Shown: positions 25,186 to 34,933, numbered from the stretch's first letter. The stretch: 64,000 nucleotides of DNA from Agromyces sp. Marseille-P2726 (GCF_902809835.1 NZ_CADDWM010000001.1:53987-117986), one strand, 5' to 3'. The notes: generated by a model from the letters alone, not told the origin. Made by a program: numbers and translations.

Positions 25186-26337
25186 TCAGAACGACGCCGG
25201 GATGATGCCGTCGTCGGTCTGGTAGGCCGTCACCGGGGCGTGCGGGATCTCGTCCCAGCGAGCCGCGTCCTCCTGCTGGACCTCGCCGGTCGCCATGCCG
25301 AGGAGCAGTTCCTTGAGGGCGAGCACGTTCTGGTTGATGGACTTGCCGCGCGCCTTCTGGCCGAGGCTGCCGTCGGACGAGTTGCCGCTCGTCTCGAAGA
25401 AGATCGCGGGGTTGCTGTGGCCCTCGGGGTTCAGCCCGTTGTAGTCGAGGCCGAGCATCATGGCCGACACGACGCCGCCCTTGATGTCGATCTCGACGCC
25501 GCGGCCGACGTCGTAGCGATCGATGTTGATGTAGCCGTACTTCGAGAGCTCGTCATAGACGTGCACCTGCATCTGACGGGTCAGCACGTCGTAGGCGCCG
25601 CCTTCGATGCCGGGCAGCGTCGGCCCACCGGGGGCCAGCGAGATGCCGAGCGACAGCGTCACCTCGTCGCCGTCGCCGCGCTCGCGCTTCAGGCCCTGGT
25701 GGTGGATGTCGATGGCGAAGGCCGGGTCCACCATCGTCCAGTACTCGTAGAACGCCTCGGACTCGGTGGCCTCGAACTTGCCGACGCCCCAGTCGCGGTT
25801 GAGGTCGATGCGCTTGTTCGAGCCGTCCTGCAGGATCGTGTGGCGGATGTTCAGGTCGGTGCCGTCGGGGTTGTACGTCGGGATGACGTGGAAGGTGTAC
25901 GTGTCGCGCAGCAGCGCCCAGTCGGGCGAGCCGTTGGTGCCGAGCTCCTTGAGCACGGCCAGCAGCGAATCGGCGCCGTAGGGCTCGTTGCCGTGGATGC
26001 GACCCTGCAGCCACACGGCCTCGGGCCCGTCGCCGACCGTGGCGACGTAGAGGTCGCGCCCCTGTTCGGACGTGTTGACCGCGGTGCCGATCTCGGCGAG
26101 GGTCGACACGTCGATTCCGAACCGCGACGTGCGCTCGAGCCGGTCGAGCTCCTTCACGACATCCGCGTAGGTGAGGATGCTCGCGATGTTCGTATTCCCC
26201 TCGGTCGAGGGGAAGTTCGCGTCGGCCGTGGCCGGTGCGGTCGCGGCGAGCGGCGCTGCGATGGCGAACGCGGCGCCGGCCGCCAGCGCGACAGCGGTAC
26301 GTCGGCGGCGCTTCGGTGGTCTCGTGCTGATGGTCAT
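25186..26337 (-). CDS. Secreted M14-family zinc carboxypeptidase
   Basis: The 383-residue protein has a basic N-terminus and a hydrophobic signal peptide cleaved near ATADA (about residue 40). The M14 zinc ligands are H115 and E118 in GRIHGNEPYG and the His in IDIHHQG. DLNRDWG carries the substrate-binding Arg and FFETSG the general base Glu. It should trim C-terminal residues from extracellular peptides or cell-wall peptides. It has its own promoter with a stable hairpin in the 5' leader and an aagggag site before the ATG. Confidence 0.93.
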   Translation of the reverse strand: MTISTRPPKRRRRTAVALAAGAAFAIAAPLAATAPATADANFPSTEGNTNIASILTYADVVKELDRLERTSRFGIDVSTLAEIGTAVNTSEQGRDLYVATVGDGPEAVWLQGRIHGNEPYGADSLLAVLKELGTNGSPDWALLRDTYTFHVIPTYNPDGTDLNIRHTILQDGSNKRIDLNRDWGVGKFEATESEAFYEYWTMVDPAFAIDIHHQGLKRERGDGDEVTLSLGISLAPGGPTLPGIEGGAYDVLTRQMQVHVYDELSKYGYINIDRYDVGRGVEIDIKGGVVSAMMLGLDYNGLNPEGHSNPAIFFETSGNSSDGSLGQKARGKSINQNVLALKELLLGMATGEVQQEDAARWDEIPHAPVTAYQTDDGIIPASF

Positions 26338-26379
26338 CGTTGACTCCCTTGCAAACGGAATGCCGCGATTGGCGACACG

Positions 26380-26422
26380 AGCCCTCGGAACCCGGCCGAG
26401 CGGGCCGTTCGTTCCGAGGGCT
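26380..26422 (-). promoter_or_regulatory. 5' leader hairpin of the carboxypeptidase mRNA
   Basis: agccctcggaac and its complement form a 12-bp stem; the loop holds a further cggcc/ggccg stem. It would start within about two bases of the predicted transcript 5' end, which could stabilise or regulate the message. Confidence 0.5.
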
Positions 26423-26430
26423 TGCAGGGG

Positions 26431-26460
26431 AGCCTACGGAGATTCATCTCCGCTTCACAA
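26431..26460 (-). promoter_or_regulatory. Promoter of the M14 carboxypeptidase gene
   Basis: On the minus strand TTGTGA (26460-26455) and TAGGCT (26436-26431) are 18 bases apart, a good -35/-10 pair. The leader is about 85 bases. Confidence 0.55.
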
Positions 26461-26626
26461 GAGACGGTTGTCCGCACCGCGTAACATTTGTACGCCATTC
26501 GTCCACGTCTGATGCGAGTCTCCGGCTCTGAGCGGGTTCTCCGGTACGTGGCCGAGAATGGACGAGGCGCGGTCAGCACTTGGCGCGCCCGTCGACGGTG
26601 CCCGCATGGCACCACAAGGAGTCCGC

Positions 26627-27460
26627 ATGCCCGAGGCCACTGCCTCCACGCCCCCCGCCCCTGCGTTCACCCGTGAGGGAACTCGTCACGTCTTCCGAAT
26701 CCGCGCCGCCGAGGTGACGGCGGTTCGCGAGGTCGGTCCCCAGATCCGCCGCGTGACGCTCGGCGGGCCCGACCTCCACGACTTCTCGAGCTTGGGCCCC
26801 ACCGATCACGTCAAGCTGTTCCTGCCCGATCCCGAGACCGGTGAGCTGGTGGCGCCCACCGTCGTCGACGGGCGAGTCGTCCGTCCGGCCGGATCCGCGC
26901 CCATTGCGCGCGACTTCACTCCGCTGCCGAGGCCCGCCGCATCGGACGACGCCGCACTCGATCTCGACTTCGTGCTGCACGAGCACACCGGTCCCGCACG
27001 GGTCTTCGCCGAACGCGTCGCCGTGGGCGACGTCGTCGCGATGGGTGGCCCGAGGGGTTCGCGCGGCCTGCCCCACGACATCGACGGGCTGGTGCTCGTC
27101 GGTGACGCCACCGCCCTTCCGGCGCTGTCTCGCTGGGTCGCGGGCGCGCCCGAGGGTGCCGAGGTACGCGTGGTCGTCGCCGCCGACCGCGCCGGCGTGG
27201 GTGAGTACGCAGACCTGCTCGGCGCGGCATCCGTCACCTGGGTCGACCGGCCCGACGACCTCATCGACGCGGTCCGCGCGCTCGGCGAGATCGGCCCACG
27301 CACCTTCGTCTTCGCCGCGGGCGAGGCCGGGGCGATGGCCGACGTGCGCCGATGCCTGCGCCGCGAGCTGGCGTTGCCCACCGAGCAGATCGCCGTGACC
27401 GGCTACTGGAAGCACGGCGAGCGAGCGTTCGATCACCACTCGCCGCTCGGCGACGACTGA
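26627..27460 (+). CDS. Siderophore-interacting protein (FAD-dependent ferric reductase family)
   Basis: The 277-residue protein has the SIP layout. The N-terminal FAD-binding barrel shows QIRRVTLGGPDL and ARDFTPLPRP (in place of RxYTxR). GPARVFAERVAVGDVVAMGGPRG follows, then the NAD(P)H domain with LVGDATALPA and the C-terminal VTGYWKHGERAFD motif, which is highly typical. It reduces ferric siderophores to release iron in the cytosol. ATG 26627 has caaggag five bases upstream. No siderophore transporter is adjacent. Confidence 0.93.
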   Translation: MPEATASTPPAPAFTREGTRHVFRIRAAEVTAVREVGPQIRRVTLGGPDLHDFSSLGPTDHVKLFLPDPETGELVAPTVVDGRVVRPAGSAPIARDFTPLPRPAASDDAALDLDFVLHEHTGPARVFAERVAVGDVVAMGGPRGSRGLPHDIDGLVLVGDATALPALSRWVAGAPEGAEVRVVVAADRAGVGEYADLLGAASVTWVDRPDDLIDAVRALGEIGPRTFVFAAGEAGAMADVRRCLRRELALPTEQIAVTGYWKHGERAFDHHSPLGDD

Positions 27461-27500
27461 GATCGCCGACCCGGGCCCGACGACGCCGATCCCACAGTCG

Positions 27501-28064
27501 TCAGTGCACCATCGATCCCAGCCAGATGATGAGCAGCCCGAGGCTGGCCGTCACGAGCGCGCTCAGGAGCCGCCAGGCCCAGTGGCCGCCGCGGCGCGCC
27601 GCCGTCCACCAGCCGATGATCGCGAGCACGACGGTGCCCACCCAGAGCGCGAGGTAGTAGGCGACGTACTCGTCGAGCCACCCGAGGGTTGCGAGGACGA
27701 GGAAGATCGTCGGCAGGATCATCGCGAGCAGCATCCCCGACGAGTGCGAGGCCGAGGAGCGGGCCGCCGCGAGAATGGCGCGCAGCCGCGGTGCACCGGT
27801 GTCCTCGCGCGAGATGGTGCCCGCATAGACGTGCGCAAGCCAGAACACGACCACGGCGCCGAGCGTGAACACGAGTACCCCGAGGTCGGTGTTCTCACGC
27901 CAGGCGATGGCGATGAGCGAGCTCACGAGCACGACCCCGTAGATCGCCGACTCCGAGCGGTAGGCCCGGAGCATGAGCGCGGCCTCGGTCGCCACCGTGC
28001 GCGACACACGACCCGTCCGGGATTCCCGTCGGGAGCCTGCCGGCCCGTCGTCGGTGCTCCCCAT
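27501..28064 (-). CDS. Hypothetical membrane protein with about four helices
   Basis: The 187-residue protein has a polar N-terminus, then hydrophobic segments AIYGVVLVSSLIAIAW, GVLVFTLGAVVVFWLAHVYA, LLAMILPTIFLVLATLGW and YLALWVGTVVLAIIGWW, ending with LLSALVTASLGLLIIWLG. I do not recognise the family. ATG 28064 has a gaaggcgggaac site; a GTG at 28091 in frame is possible. It lies convergent to the siderophore-interacting gene. Confidence 0.75.
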   Translation of the reverse strand: MGSTDDGPAGSRRESRTGRVSRTVATEAALMLRAYRSESAIYGVVLVSSLIAIAWRENTDLGVLVFTLGAVVVFWLAHVYAGTISREDTGAPRLRAILAAARSSASHSSGMLLAMILPTIFLVLATLGWLDEYVAYYLALWVGTVVLAIIGWWTAARRGGHWAWRLLSALVTASLGLLIIWLGSMVH

Positions 28065-28074
28065 GTTCCCGCCT

Positions 28075-28318
28075 TCAGCCCGGTCCGTCACGAAGCACGA
28101 GCCACTGCCGGATGAGTCGCTGGAGGGCGTCCGTCATCGCGTCGAGTTCGTCGGCGTCGAGGATGCGGGCCACCCTCGAGAGGAGGCTTCCACTTGATCG
28201 TCTCGGCAATCCGCTCATCGGCATCCAGGATCGCTTCGCCCACGGCGAGCACGAGTTCGCGCTGCGGATTCTCGTAGGTCTCGAACCAGGCGTCGACCTG
28301 GGGATCGTGCTTCGCCAT
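28075..28318 (-). pseudogene. Broken DUF1801-family gene
   Basis: The start MAKHDPQVDAWFETYENPQR continues as ELVLAVGEAILDADERIAET and IKWK, the conserved N-terminal third of DUF1801 proteins. The middle third of the family (about 45 residues) is missing, and the frame then shifts by one. The family C-terminus SRVARILDADELDAM...LQRLIRQWLVLRDG continues in another frame. An internal deletion plus frameshift is the simplest reading. It is almost certainly non-functional. Confidence 0.75.
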
Positions 28319-28431
28319 GGTCCGAGTCTCCCACCGGGCGATTCGAGACGCCACGGGCGATCCGACCTTCGTTCGATGCGCCTCCCAGCCGCCGCCTGAC
28401 ACGATGGAGACTCCCGAGCCATGGAGCATCC

Positions 28432-28893
28432 GTGTCACCGAAGCGCCTCTTCCGCATCCTCGCATTCGCCGAGGCCGTCACCTGGACCATCCTCATCACC
28501 GCCCTCGTCCTCAGGTACGCGGCCGGCCTCGACGCTGCGGTACTCGTCGGCGGATCGATCCACGGTTTCGTGTTCCTCGCCTACGCCTTCCAGGCGGTGC
28601 TCGTCGGCGTAAACCAGCGCTGGAGCATCGGGCTCATGGCGTTCGCCGTGCTCACCGCGGTCGTGCCGTACGCGACGATCCCGTTCGAGCTCTGGCTCAT
28701 CCGACGCGGTCGCCTCGAGGGCGGCTGGCGGCACGAGGCGGGCGACCACCCCGCCGACGGAACCTGGGTGAACCGGATGCTGCGCTGGTTCCTCGCTCGC
28801 CCGGTGCTCCTGACCGTGGTCGCTGCCGTCGGAATCGCGGCGGTGTTCGCCGCCCTCCTCGTGATCGGCCCGCCCGGAGGCCGCGAGGCGTGA
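28432..28893 (+). CDS. DUF3817 family membrane protein
   Basis: The 153-residue protein matches DUF3817: a start like LFRILAFAEAVTWTILITAL, then SIHGFVFLAYAFQAVLVG, an Arg-rich cytosolic loop and PFELWLIRRG. It has four membrane helices. The function is unknown; relatives occur singly in actinobacteria. GTG 28432 is the start. It is divergent from the broken DUF1801 gene. Confidence 0.85.
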   Translation: MSPKRLFRILAFAEAVTWTILITALVLRYAAGLDAAVLVGGSIHGFVFLAYAFQAVLVGVNQRWSIGLMAFAVLTAVVPYATIPFELWLIRRGRLEGGWRHEAGDHPADGTWVNRMLRWFLARPVLLTVVAAVGIAAVFAALLVIGPPGGREA

Positions 28894-28974
28894 CGACCGG
28901 CGGAGGTTGTGGGAATCACCCTTTCCGACTTCTCCACAATCGAAGGTATCTTCGATTGAATGTCCGGATCCCGC

Positions 28975-28980
28975 TAGAAT
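28975..28980 (+). promoter_or_regulatory. -10 box of leaderless HNH gene
   Basis: TAGAAT, six bases before the ATG. Confidence 0.55.
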
Positions 28981-28986
28981 CGGAGC

Positions 28987-30657
28987 ATGTCGAGCACCCC
29001 CGCCGCCCTCCTCGAGCTCGAGGTCGCGTGCGGCGAAGTGCTCGAAACCTGGGCCGGCGCACTGCCCGGGTCGTCATCCGACGCAGAGGGCGACGTCCTC
29101 GCCATGAGCGACGACGGGCTCGTGCGGGCAGCCGAGGCGCTGGCCCGGCTCGGCCGCCGCGTCGAAGCCCTGCAGGCCCGGTGCGCCGCGGGCGTGGCTG
29201 AACGGTCGCGCGGCGGTGACGCCGACCTGGCGCGACGTCACGGCCACCCGTCCGCCGAGCGCCTCATCGCGCAGGCGACCGGCGGGCGCTACTCCGATGC
29301 CGCACGGCTCGTCACACTCGGCCGGGCGACGAGCAGACGTGAGTCGTTCTCGGGCGAGAACCTGCCCGCGCGCCACCCGCGCCTGGCCCAAGCGCTCGAC
29401 GGTGCCACGATCTCGGTGGTCGCCGCCGATGTCATACGGCGGTTCCTCGACGGCCTCTCGCCGAGCGTCGCACGCGACGAACGAGACGCTGCCGAAGAGC
29501 TGCTCGTCGACCGTGCGGCACACGTCGGCGTCGACGGCGTCACCCGACTCGTGAAACAGCTCGAGGCGCATCTCGACCCCGACGGCGTGAAGCCGCGCGA
29601 AGATGAACTCCGGTCGCGCCGAGCACTCTCCGTCTGGGAGGACGCGAGCGGCATGATCAACCTTCGGGGCGCCTTCGACCCCGCGAACGGCGCACCGATC
29701 AAGCTCGCGATCGAGACGCTCGTCGGCGCCGAGTTGCATCGCGCTCGCGACGCAAAGCGGCCCTTCGGCGAAACCGGGTCGTCCGACGGATCCGCGGGTC
29801 CCGTACAGGCTGATCCGTTGGTCGCCGAAGACCGCACGATCCCCCAGATGAACGCCGACGCCCTCGCCGACATCGCCCGACTCTCACTCTCCAGCGCCGA
29901 TGCACCCGCGGCGCTCCGGTCCACCGTCGTCGTCACCCGCATCGACGTCGAAGGGCTGAAGTCCCGCCGGGGGCACGCGACGATCGACGGCATCGACCAG
30001 CCCGTCTCCGCGGCCACCGCGTTCGAGCTCATCGCAGCGTGCGGAATCACGCCGATGCTGGTCCGCGGCTCCGAGGTGCTCGACCTGGGCCGATCGTCGC
30101 GGCTCTTCTCCGCCGCGCAGAAGCTCGCGTTGCTCGAGCGCGACGGCGGCTGCGCGTGGCCGGGCTGCATGCGCCCGCCCTCGCACACGCAGGCGCACCA
30201 CCGCCGCTGGTGGAAGCGAGATTCCGGCCCCACCGACCTCGCCAACGGAATCATGCTGTGCACGCATCATCACCATCGCGTCCACGACGACGGCTGGCGT
30301 ATCGAGATCCGCAACCATCGCAGCTGGTTCATTCCGCCGCCGCATCTCGACCCCGAGCAGCGCCCGCGTCCGGGTAACATCTCACCGCACCACCTGGTCG
30401 GCCGTCATCTCGCCGACCGCACGGTGCGGTCGGCGGTCGGCGTCACCGTCGATGCAGGTCCGCCGGGTCATGTGGGCGTGCCGCTCGGGCGCCAGGTGCC
30501 GCGAGGCGGGGGAAAGAGCATTGCCACATGGCCGGCAGGCACTGGGCGTGCGAGCGCCGACGGGGGGCGACGCGCGCGGGGAGACTTGCACGGTCCGGCA
30601 CCCGCCCCGCGGCATCCGTTCGCCGCCGTCCCTGGAGCTCGCACCCGTGACCACTGA
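28987..30657 (+). CDS. DUF222/HNH endonuclease-domain protein
   Basis: The 556-residue protein has a long helical DUF222 part ([39 protein letters not shown]) and a C-terminal HNH module ([39 protein letters not shown]) with Cys/His metal ligands. Such proteins are numerous in high-GC actinobacteria and linked to mobile-element-type activity. The last 120 residues are low-complexity, basic and Gly-rich. The ATG has TAGAAT six bases upstream. The stop overlaps the purL start by 11 bases in another frame. Confidence 0.88.
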   Translation: MSSTPAALLELEVACGEVLETWAGALPGSSSDAEGDVLAMSDDGLVRAAEALARLGRRVEALQARCAAGVAERSRGGDADLARRHGHPSAERLIAQATGGRYSDAARLVTLGRATSRRESFSGENLPARHPRLAQALDGATISVVAADVIRRFLDGLSPSVARDERDAAEELLVDRAAHVGVDGVTRLVKQLEAHLDPDGVKPREDELRSRRALSVWEDASGMINLRGAFDPANGAPIKLAIETLVGAELHRARDAKRPFGETGSSDGSAGPVQADPLVAEDRTIPQMNADALADIARLSLSSADAPAALRSTVVVTRIDVEGLKSRRGHATIDGIDQPVSAATAFELIAACGITPMLVRGSEVLDLGRSSRLFSAAQKLALLERDGGCAWPGCMRPPSHTQAHHRRWWKRDSGPTDLANGIMLCTHHHHRVHDDGWRIEIRNHRSWFIPPPHLDPEQRPRPGNISPHHLVGRHLADRTVRSAVGVTVDAGPPGHVGVPLGRQVPRGGGKSIATWPAGTGRASADGGRRARGDLHGPAPAPRHPFAAVPGARTRDH

Positions 30658-33097
30658 AGCCCCCGCCTCTTCGACCGGCTCAGGGGCCATGCCGGCCGCG
30701 CAGGAGACGCCCCCTTCGGCCGGCTCAGGGACCGCGGCAGGCTCAGGGACCGCGGCAGGCTCAGGGACCCCGGCAGGCTCAGGGACCCCGGCAGGCTCAG
30801 GGACCGCGAAGCTCGACACCGTCGAGGTCGCCGCGAGCACGCCCGAGAAGGAGCAGCCCTACGCGGCGCTCGGCCTCAAGCCCGACGAGTACGAGCGCAT
30901 CCGCAACATCCTCGGCCGCCGCCCGACGAGCGCCGAGCTCGCGATGTACTCGGTCATGTGGAGCGAGCACTGCTCCTACAAGTCGAGCAAGATCTACCTG
31001 CGCCAGTTCGGCAAGAAGGTCACGCCCGAGATGAAGCGGCACCTCATGGTGGGCATGGGCGAGAACGCGGGCGTGCTCGACATCGGCGAGGGCTGGGCGG
31101 TCACGTTCAAGATCGAGTCGCACAACCACCCGAGCTACATCGAGCCGTTCCAGGGCGCCGCGACCGGCGTCGGCGGCATCGTGCGCGACATCATCTCGAT
31201 GGGCGCGCGGCCCGGGGCCGTCATGGACGCCCTGCGCTTCGGCGCCATCGACCACCCCGACACGGCTCGCGTGGTGCACGGCGTCGTCAGCGGCATCTCG
31301 TTCTACGGCAACTGCCTCGGCCTGCCGAACATCGGCGGCGAGACCTGGTTCGACCCGGTGTACCAGGCGAACCCGCTCGTGAACGCCCTCGCGGTCGGCG
31401 TGCTTCGGCATGAAGACCTGCACCTCGCCAACGCGAAGGGCGCCGGCAACAAGGTCGTGCTCTTCGGCGCCCGCACGGGCGGCGATGGCATCGGCGGCGC
31501 GTCGATCCTCGCGTCCGACACGTTCGCCGAGGGCGGCCCCACCAAGCGTCCGGCCGTGCAGGTCGGCGACCCGTTCGCCGAGAAGGTGCTCATCGAGTGC
31601 TGCCTCGAGCTGTTCGCCGGCGACCTCGTCGAGGGCATCCAAGACCTGGGCGCGGCCGGAATCTCGTGCGCGACGTCCGAGCTCGCGTCGAACGGCGATG
31701 GCGGCATGTCGATCGTGCTCGACGAGGTGCTGCTGCGCGACCCCACGCTCACGCCTGAAGAGATCCTCATGTCCGAGAGCCAGGAGCGCATGATGGCGAT
31801 CGTGCGCCCCGAGAAGCTCGATGGTTTCCTCGAGGTCGTGCGCAAGTGGGACGTCGAGACGAGCGTGCTCGGCGAAGTCACCGACACGGGCCGCCTGTCG
31901 ATCACCTGGCGCGGCGAAGAGATCGTGAACGTCGACCCCCGCACGGTCGCAGTCGACGGGCCCGTCTACGAGCGCCCCGTCGCCTACCCGTCGTACCTCG
32001 ACGCGCTGCAGGCCGACGGGGCATCCGACCTCGAGCGCCCGCAGACGCCCGAGGCGCTGCGCGAGCAGTTCCTCCGGCTCATCGGCAGTGCCAACCAGGC
32101 GGATGCCGCGTGGGTCACGAACCAGTACGACAAGTACGTGCTCGGCAACACCGCGCTGAGCTACCCCGACGACGCCGGCATGATCCGGGTCGACGAGGAG
32201 TCGGGACTCGGCGTCTCGGTGGCCACCGACGCGAACGGACGCTACTCGCAGCTCGACCCGCGCCAGGGCGCGAAGCTGGCGCTGGCCGAGGCGTACCGCA
32301 ACGTCGCGGTCACGGGAGCTGCGCCCATGGGCGTCAGCGACTGCCTGAACTTCGGCTCGCCCGAGAACCCCGAGGTCATGTGGCAGTTCTCCGAGACGGT
32401 CGAGGGCCTCAGCGACGGATGCCTCGAGCTGGGCATCCCCGTCACGGGCGGCAACGTCAGCTTCTACAACCAGACCGGCGACGTGCCGATCCACCCGACC
32501 CCCGTGATCGCGGTGCTCGGCGTCATCGACGACGTCGCGCGGCGCATCCCCTCGGGCTGGCAGGACGACGGCCACAACATCTACCTGCTCGGCGACACGC
32601 TCTCCGAACTCGACGGGTCGGCATGGGCCAACGTCGTGCACGGGCACCTCGGCGGGCGCCCGCCGGCGGTCGACCTCACCCGCGAGAAGGCACTGGCCGA
32701 GCTGCTCAACGCCGCGGCCATCGAGGGACTCATCGACTCCGCACACGACCTCAGCGACGGCGGCCTCGCGGTCGCGCTCGCCGAGGCGGTCGGCCGCTTC
32801 GGCGCCGGCGCGCGCATCGTGCTCGCTGAGGCGATGGAGGACGCCGGCATCGACGCGGCGACCATGCTCTTCTCCGAGTCCGCCGGGCGGGTGATCGTGT
32901 CGGTTCCTCGCGAAGACGACGTGAAGTTCCGCGGACTCTGCGAGGGCCGAGGCTATCCCGTTCGTCGCATCGGCGTGACGGATGCCGCTTCCGGCGCGCT
33001 CGAGGTGCAGGGCCTGTTCACCGTGCCGGTCGGCGAGCTCCGCTCGGTCAACCGTGCGCCCCTCGCCGACGCGTTCGGCCGCGTCGTCGGGTCCTGA
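30647..33097 (+). CDS. purL: Phosphoribosylformylglycinamidine synthase subunit PurL
   Basis: PurL is the ATP-using subunit of the PurSQL complex. The 816-residue protein shows the small-PurL features [51 protein letters not shown] and [16 protein letters not shown]. The usual length is about 740-780; the surplus is an N-terminal low-complexity region of about 60 residues with a six-residue repeat ([12 protein letters not shown]) encoded by 18-bp DNA repeats. Conserved sequence starts at [23 protein letters not shown] 30647 is the likely start and overlaps the HNH stop. Nudix follows. Confidence 0.95.
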   Translation: MTTEAPASSTGSGAMPAAQETPPSAGSGTAAGSGTAAGSGTPAGSGTPAGSGTAKLDTVEVAASTPEKEQPYAALGLKPDEYERIRNILGRRPTSAELAMYSVMWSEHCSYKSSKIYLRQFGKKVTPEMKRHLMVGMGENAGVLDIGEGWAVTFKIESHNHPSYIEPFQGAATGVGGIVRDIISMGARPGAVMDALRFGAIDHPDTARVVHGVVSGISFYGNCLGLPNIGGETWFDPVYQANPLVNALAVGVLRHEDLHLANAKGAGNKVVLFGARTGGDGIGGASILASDTFAEGGPTKRPAVQVGDPFAEKVLIECCLELFAGDLVEGIQDLGAAGISCATSELASNGDGGMSIVLDEVLLRDPTLTPEEILMSESQERMMAIVRPEKLDGFLEVVRKWDVETSVLGEVTDTGRLSITWRGEEIVNVDPRTVAVDGPVYERPVAYPSYLDALQADGASDLERPQTPEALREQFLRLIGSANQADAAWVTNQYDKYVLGNTALSYPDDAGMIRVDEESGLGVSVATDANGRYSQLDPRQGAKLALAEAYRNVAVTGAAPMGVSDCLNFGSPENPEVMWQFSETVEGLSDGCLELGIPVTGGNVSFYNQTGDVPIHPTPVIAVLGVIDDVARRIPSGWQDDGHNIYLLGDTLSELDGSAWANVVHGHLGGRPPAVDLTREKALAELLNAAAIEGLIDSAHDLSDGGLAVALAEAVGRFGAGARIVLAEAMEDAGIDAATMLFSESAGRVIVSVPREDDVKFRGLCEGRGYPVRRIGVTDAASGALEVQGLFTVPVGELRSVNRAPLADAFGRVVGS
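30722..30811 (+). repeat. 18-bp tandem repeat inside the purL 5' coding region
   Basis: Five units of ggctcagggaccgcggca and variants start at 30722, 30740, 30758, 30776 and 30794. They code the GSGT(A/P)A repeats. The word ggctcagggacc resembles a dispersed repeat often seen between genes of related bacteria. Confidence 0.85.
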
Positions 33098-33133
33098 CGT
33101 GCGGCGCGGCGGCGGGCGGGCGCGGACTCGGCG

Positions 33134-33670
33134 ATGAGCGAGGGGCGGCAGCAGTACACGGCGGGCTACGCCGCCGAGCACGGCCGCTTCACCGTCATCC
33201 CGGCCGCCTACGTGTTCCTGCTCGACGGCGGCCGAGTGCTGCTGCAGCTGCGAGCGGGCACCGGGTACTACGACGGATGGTGGGGCGCCTCGGCGGCCGG
33301 CCACGTCGAGGCCGGCGAGTCGGTCGTCGTCGGCCTCATCCGCGAGGCTGCGGAGGAGATCGGCGTCGCGATCGCGCCCGAGGCGCTCACGCCGCTCACG
33401 GCGATGCACCGCACCGGATCCGACGCCGCCATCGATCAGCGGGTCGACTTCTTCTTCGCGTGCCGAGCGTGGTCGGGCGATCCGCGGCTGCTCGAGCCCA
33501 AGGCCGACGAGCTGCGCTGGTTCGACCTCGAAGACCTGCCCGCGAACGTCGTGCACCACGAGCGGTTCGTGCTCGACGGCATGGTCGCCGGGTCCCTTCC
33601 GGCGATCACCGCGTTCGGGTTCGAGCCCAGCGGTGCTCGCGACGAGGACGGACCCCCTCGCGACTCCTGA
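33134..33670 (+). CDS. Nudix hydrolase
   Basis: The 178-residue protein has a full Nudix box at residues 56-78 (GX5EX7REX2EEXG: GHVEAGES...REAAEEIGV), the Mg2+-dependent pyrophosphohydrolase motif. The core also has IPAAYVFLLDGGRVLLQLR and PLTAMHR. Its substrate could be a nucleoside diphosphate or a dinucleotide; it cannot be told. It begins about 37 bases after purL, so it may be co-transcribed. The C-terminal tail is acidic and disordered and leads into an 18-bp-period repeat. Confidence 0.92.
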   Translation: MSEGRQQYTAGYAAEHGRFTVIPAAYVFLLDGGRVLLQLRAGTGYYDGWWGASAAGHVEAGESVVVGLIREAAEEIGVAIAPEALTPLTAMHRTGSDAAIDQRVDFFFACRAWSGDPRLLEPKADELRWFDLEDLPANVVHHERFVLDGMVAGSLPAITAFGFEPSGARDEDGPPRDS

Positions 33671-33741
33671 CCGCGAGGACTCACCCGACCCCGAGGACTC
33701 GCCCGACTCGGAGACTCCCCCGACCCCGAGGACTCGCCCGC
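33669..33741. repeat. Imperfect 18-bp tandem repeat after the Nudix gene
   Basis: Units like gaccccgaggactcgccc occur four times (one shortened). No gene is visible in 33671-33777. Confidence 0.7.
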
Positions 33742-33777
33742 TTCAGGAGAACCGATCCGCGTCACCCGCGAGCGGAT

Positions 33778-34353
33778 TCATGCACCTGCGGGCGGGTGCA
33801 CGAGCAGGTCGACGCGATCGATCAGGTACGCCTCGAACCCGATGAGCGCATCAGGTTGCGTGGGACTCCATCGCACGAGCACCTTGGCGCCGCCGCGGCC
33901 GTCGCCGCCGAGCACGAGCGGGCCGGATGCCCCGGTGTGGGCGAGCGCATCGAAATCGACCGGAGGCGCCGCGAAGTCCACCGTCTCGCCCTCGGGGATG
34001 CCGCCCTTGATCGCCGCCGCGCGAAGCGCGCGCTGCTCGGCGACCGCGTTCGCCGTGATGCTCTTCCGCGCCGGACGCTCCGCACGGATGACGCGGCCGG
34101 TTCCGTACACGGCGCCGTCGGCGTCGAGCAGCACCACGCCCAGGCGCCACACGCGCCCGATCGCGGCCATGCGTGCCGCACGCGGGATGCCGAGCACCCG
34201 GCGCCCCGGCACGAGCTCCGCGAGCGTCTCGGTGCGGGCGTCGGCGCCGGCGAGGGACGCGACCGCCCGTGCGACGGCGGTCGCCGCTCGCGACACCGCG
34301 TCGTGCGCCGCGCCAGCGTCGACGGGACGCGGCGGGTTCGCGGCATCCGTCAT
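33778..34353 (-). CDS. Conserved hypothetical protein
   Basis: The 191-residue protein is soluble with no signal. It has an Ala-rich helical start, then LVPGRRVLGIPRAARMAAIGRVWRLGVVLLD, an Arg-rich YGTGRVIRAERPARKS region and a C-terminal half with KVLVRWSPTQPDALIGFEAY. I do not recognise it. The start ATG overlaps the upstream stop by four bases, so the two are co-translated. A glutaminase label sometimes given to similar proteins is not supported by motifs here. Confidence 0.7.
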   Translation of the reverse strand: MTDAANPPRPVDAGAAHDAVSRAATAVARAVASLAGADARTETLAELVPGRRVLGIPRAARMAAIGRVWRLGVVLLDADGAVYGTGRVIRAERPARKSITANAVAEQRALRAAAIKGGIPEGETVDFAAPPVDFDALAHTGASGPLVLGGDGRGGAKVLVRWSPTQPDALIGFEAYLIDRVDLLVHPPAGA

Positions 34354-34769
34354 CGCGACCTGCCCACCAGTTCGAGGAGGGCGAGTCCGTACGCCTCGGC
34401 GACATCGGGATGCTCGAAGCGCCGCCGCTCCCCCGCGAGCTCGATCTCGACCTCGAAGGCGTCGGGGAGTCGCCGCAGCGAGCGGAACGTCGCACGCAGG
34501 AGCTCGCGCAGCTGGTCTTCGCGCGGCAGCCAGACGGCGTCGGCGAACGCGACGGAGTCGAGCGCCCACTCGGTCGTGCCGTTGAAGGCGAGGATCGTGC
34601 CCGTGGGGTAGCGCCGCGCCTCGATCGTCATCTCGCTCACCGTGAAGACATCGGCCTCGACCTCCGCCTCCACCTCATCGGCCAGGTCGAGCTGGAAGCG
34701 GTCGCCCGATTCGGGGTGCCAGACGAGCCCGGCGTCCCTGAGCGCGAGCGCAAGCTCCCTGCTGATCAT
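34350..34769 (-). CDS. Conserved actinobacterial hypothetical protein
   Basis: The 139-residue protein is a small globular domain with regular alternation (RDAGLVWHPESGDRFQ, ALDSVAFADAVWLPREDQLRELL). The FNGTTEWALDSV and WLPREDQLRELL segments occur in a small conserved actinobacterial family of unknown role, sometimes mislabelled as a pilus protein. ATG 34769 is preferred; a longer frame would read through the octamer repeat. It is first of a two-gene operon with the next gene downstream. Confidence 0.72.
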   Translation of the reverse strand: MISRELALALRDAGLVWHPESGDRFQLDLADEVEAEVEADVFTVSEMTIEARRYPTGTILAFNGTTEWALDSVAFADAVWLPREDQLRELLRATFRSLRRLPDAFEVEIELAGERRRFEHPDVAEAYGLALLELVGRSR

Positions 34770-34887
34770 CTCCCCATGCTGCCCGGATCCCGGGGCCACG
34801 TCGAGGGATCCACTCGCTCCCCGGAACACTTCGCGTCGAGCGGAGCTGTGGCAGCCTTCCGAGCATGCTTCTTCCGCGTCGTCCGTC

Positions 34888-34933
34888 GGCACCTCGGCAC
34901 TCCGGCACTCCGGCACTCCGGCACTCCGGCACC
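34888..34933. repeat. Octanucleotide tandem repeat (ggcactcc)n
   Basis: One ggcacctc and four ggcactcc units, 8-bp period, about 120 bases upstream of the minus-strand gene at 34769. It is the sister of the array at 11057. Confidence 0.8.

Noticed and set aside
26482..26487. Promoter of the siderophore-interacting gene with an iron box
   Set aside because: TAACAT is present but no -35 at a proper distance and no DtxR/IdeR-like palindrome could be aligned.
30797..33559. 920-codon minus-strand ORF opposite purL and the Nudix gene
   Set aside because: It is an antisense shadow: Arg/His/Asp-rich composition, no motifs, and both plus-strand genes are clear family members.
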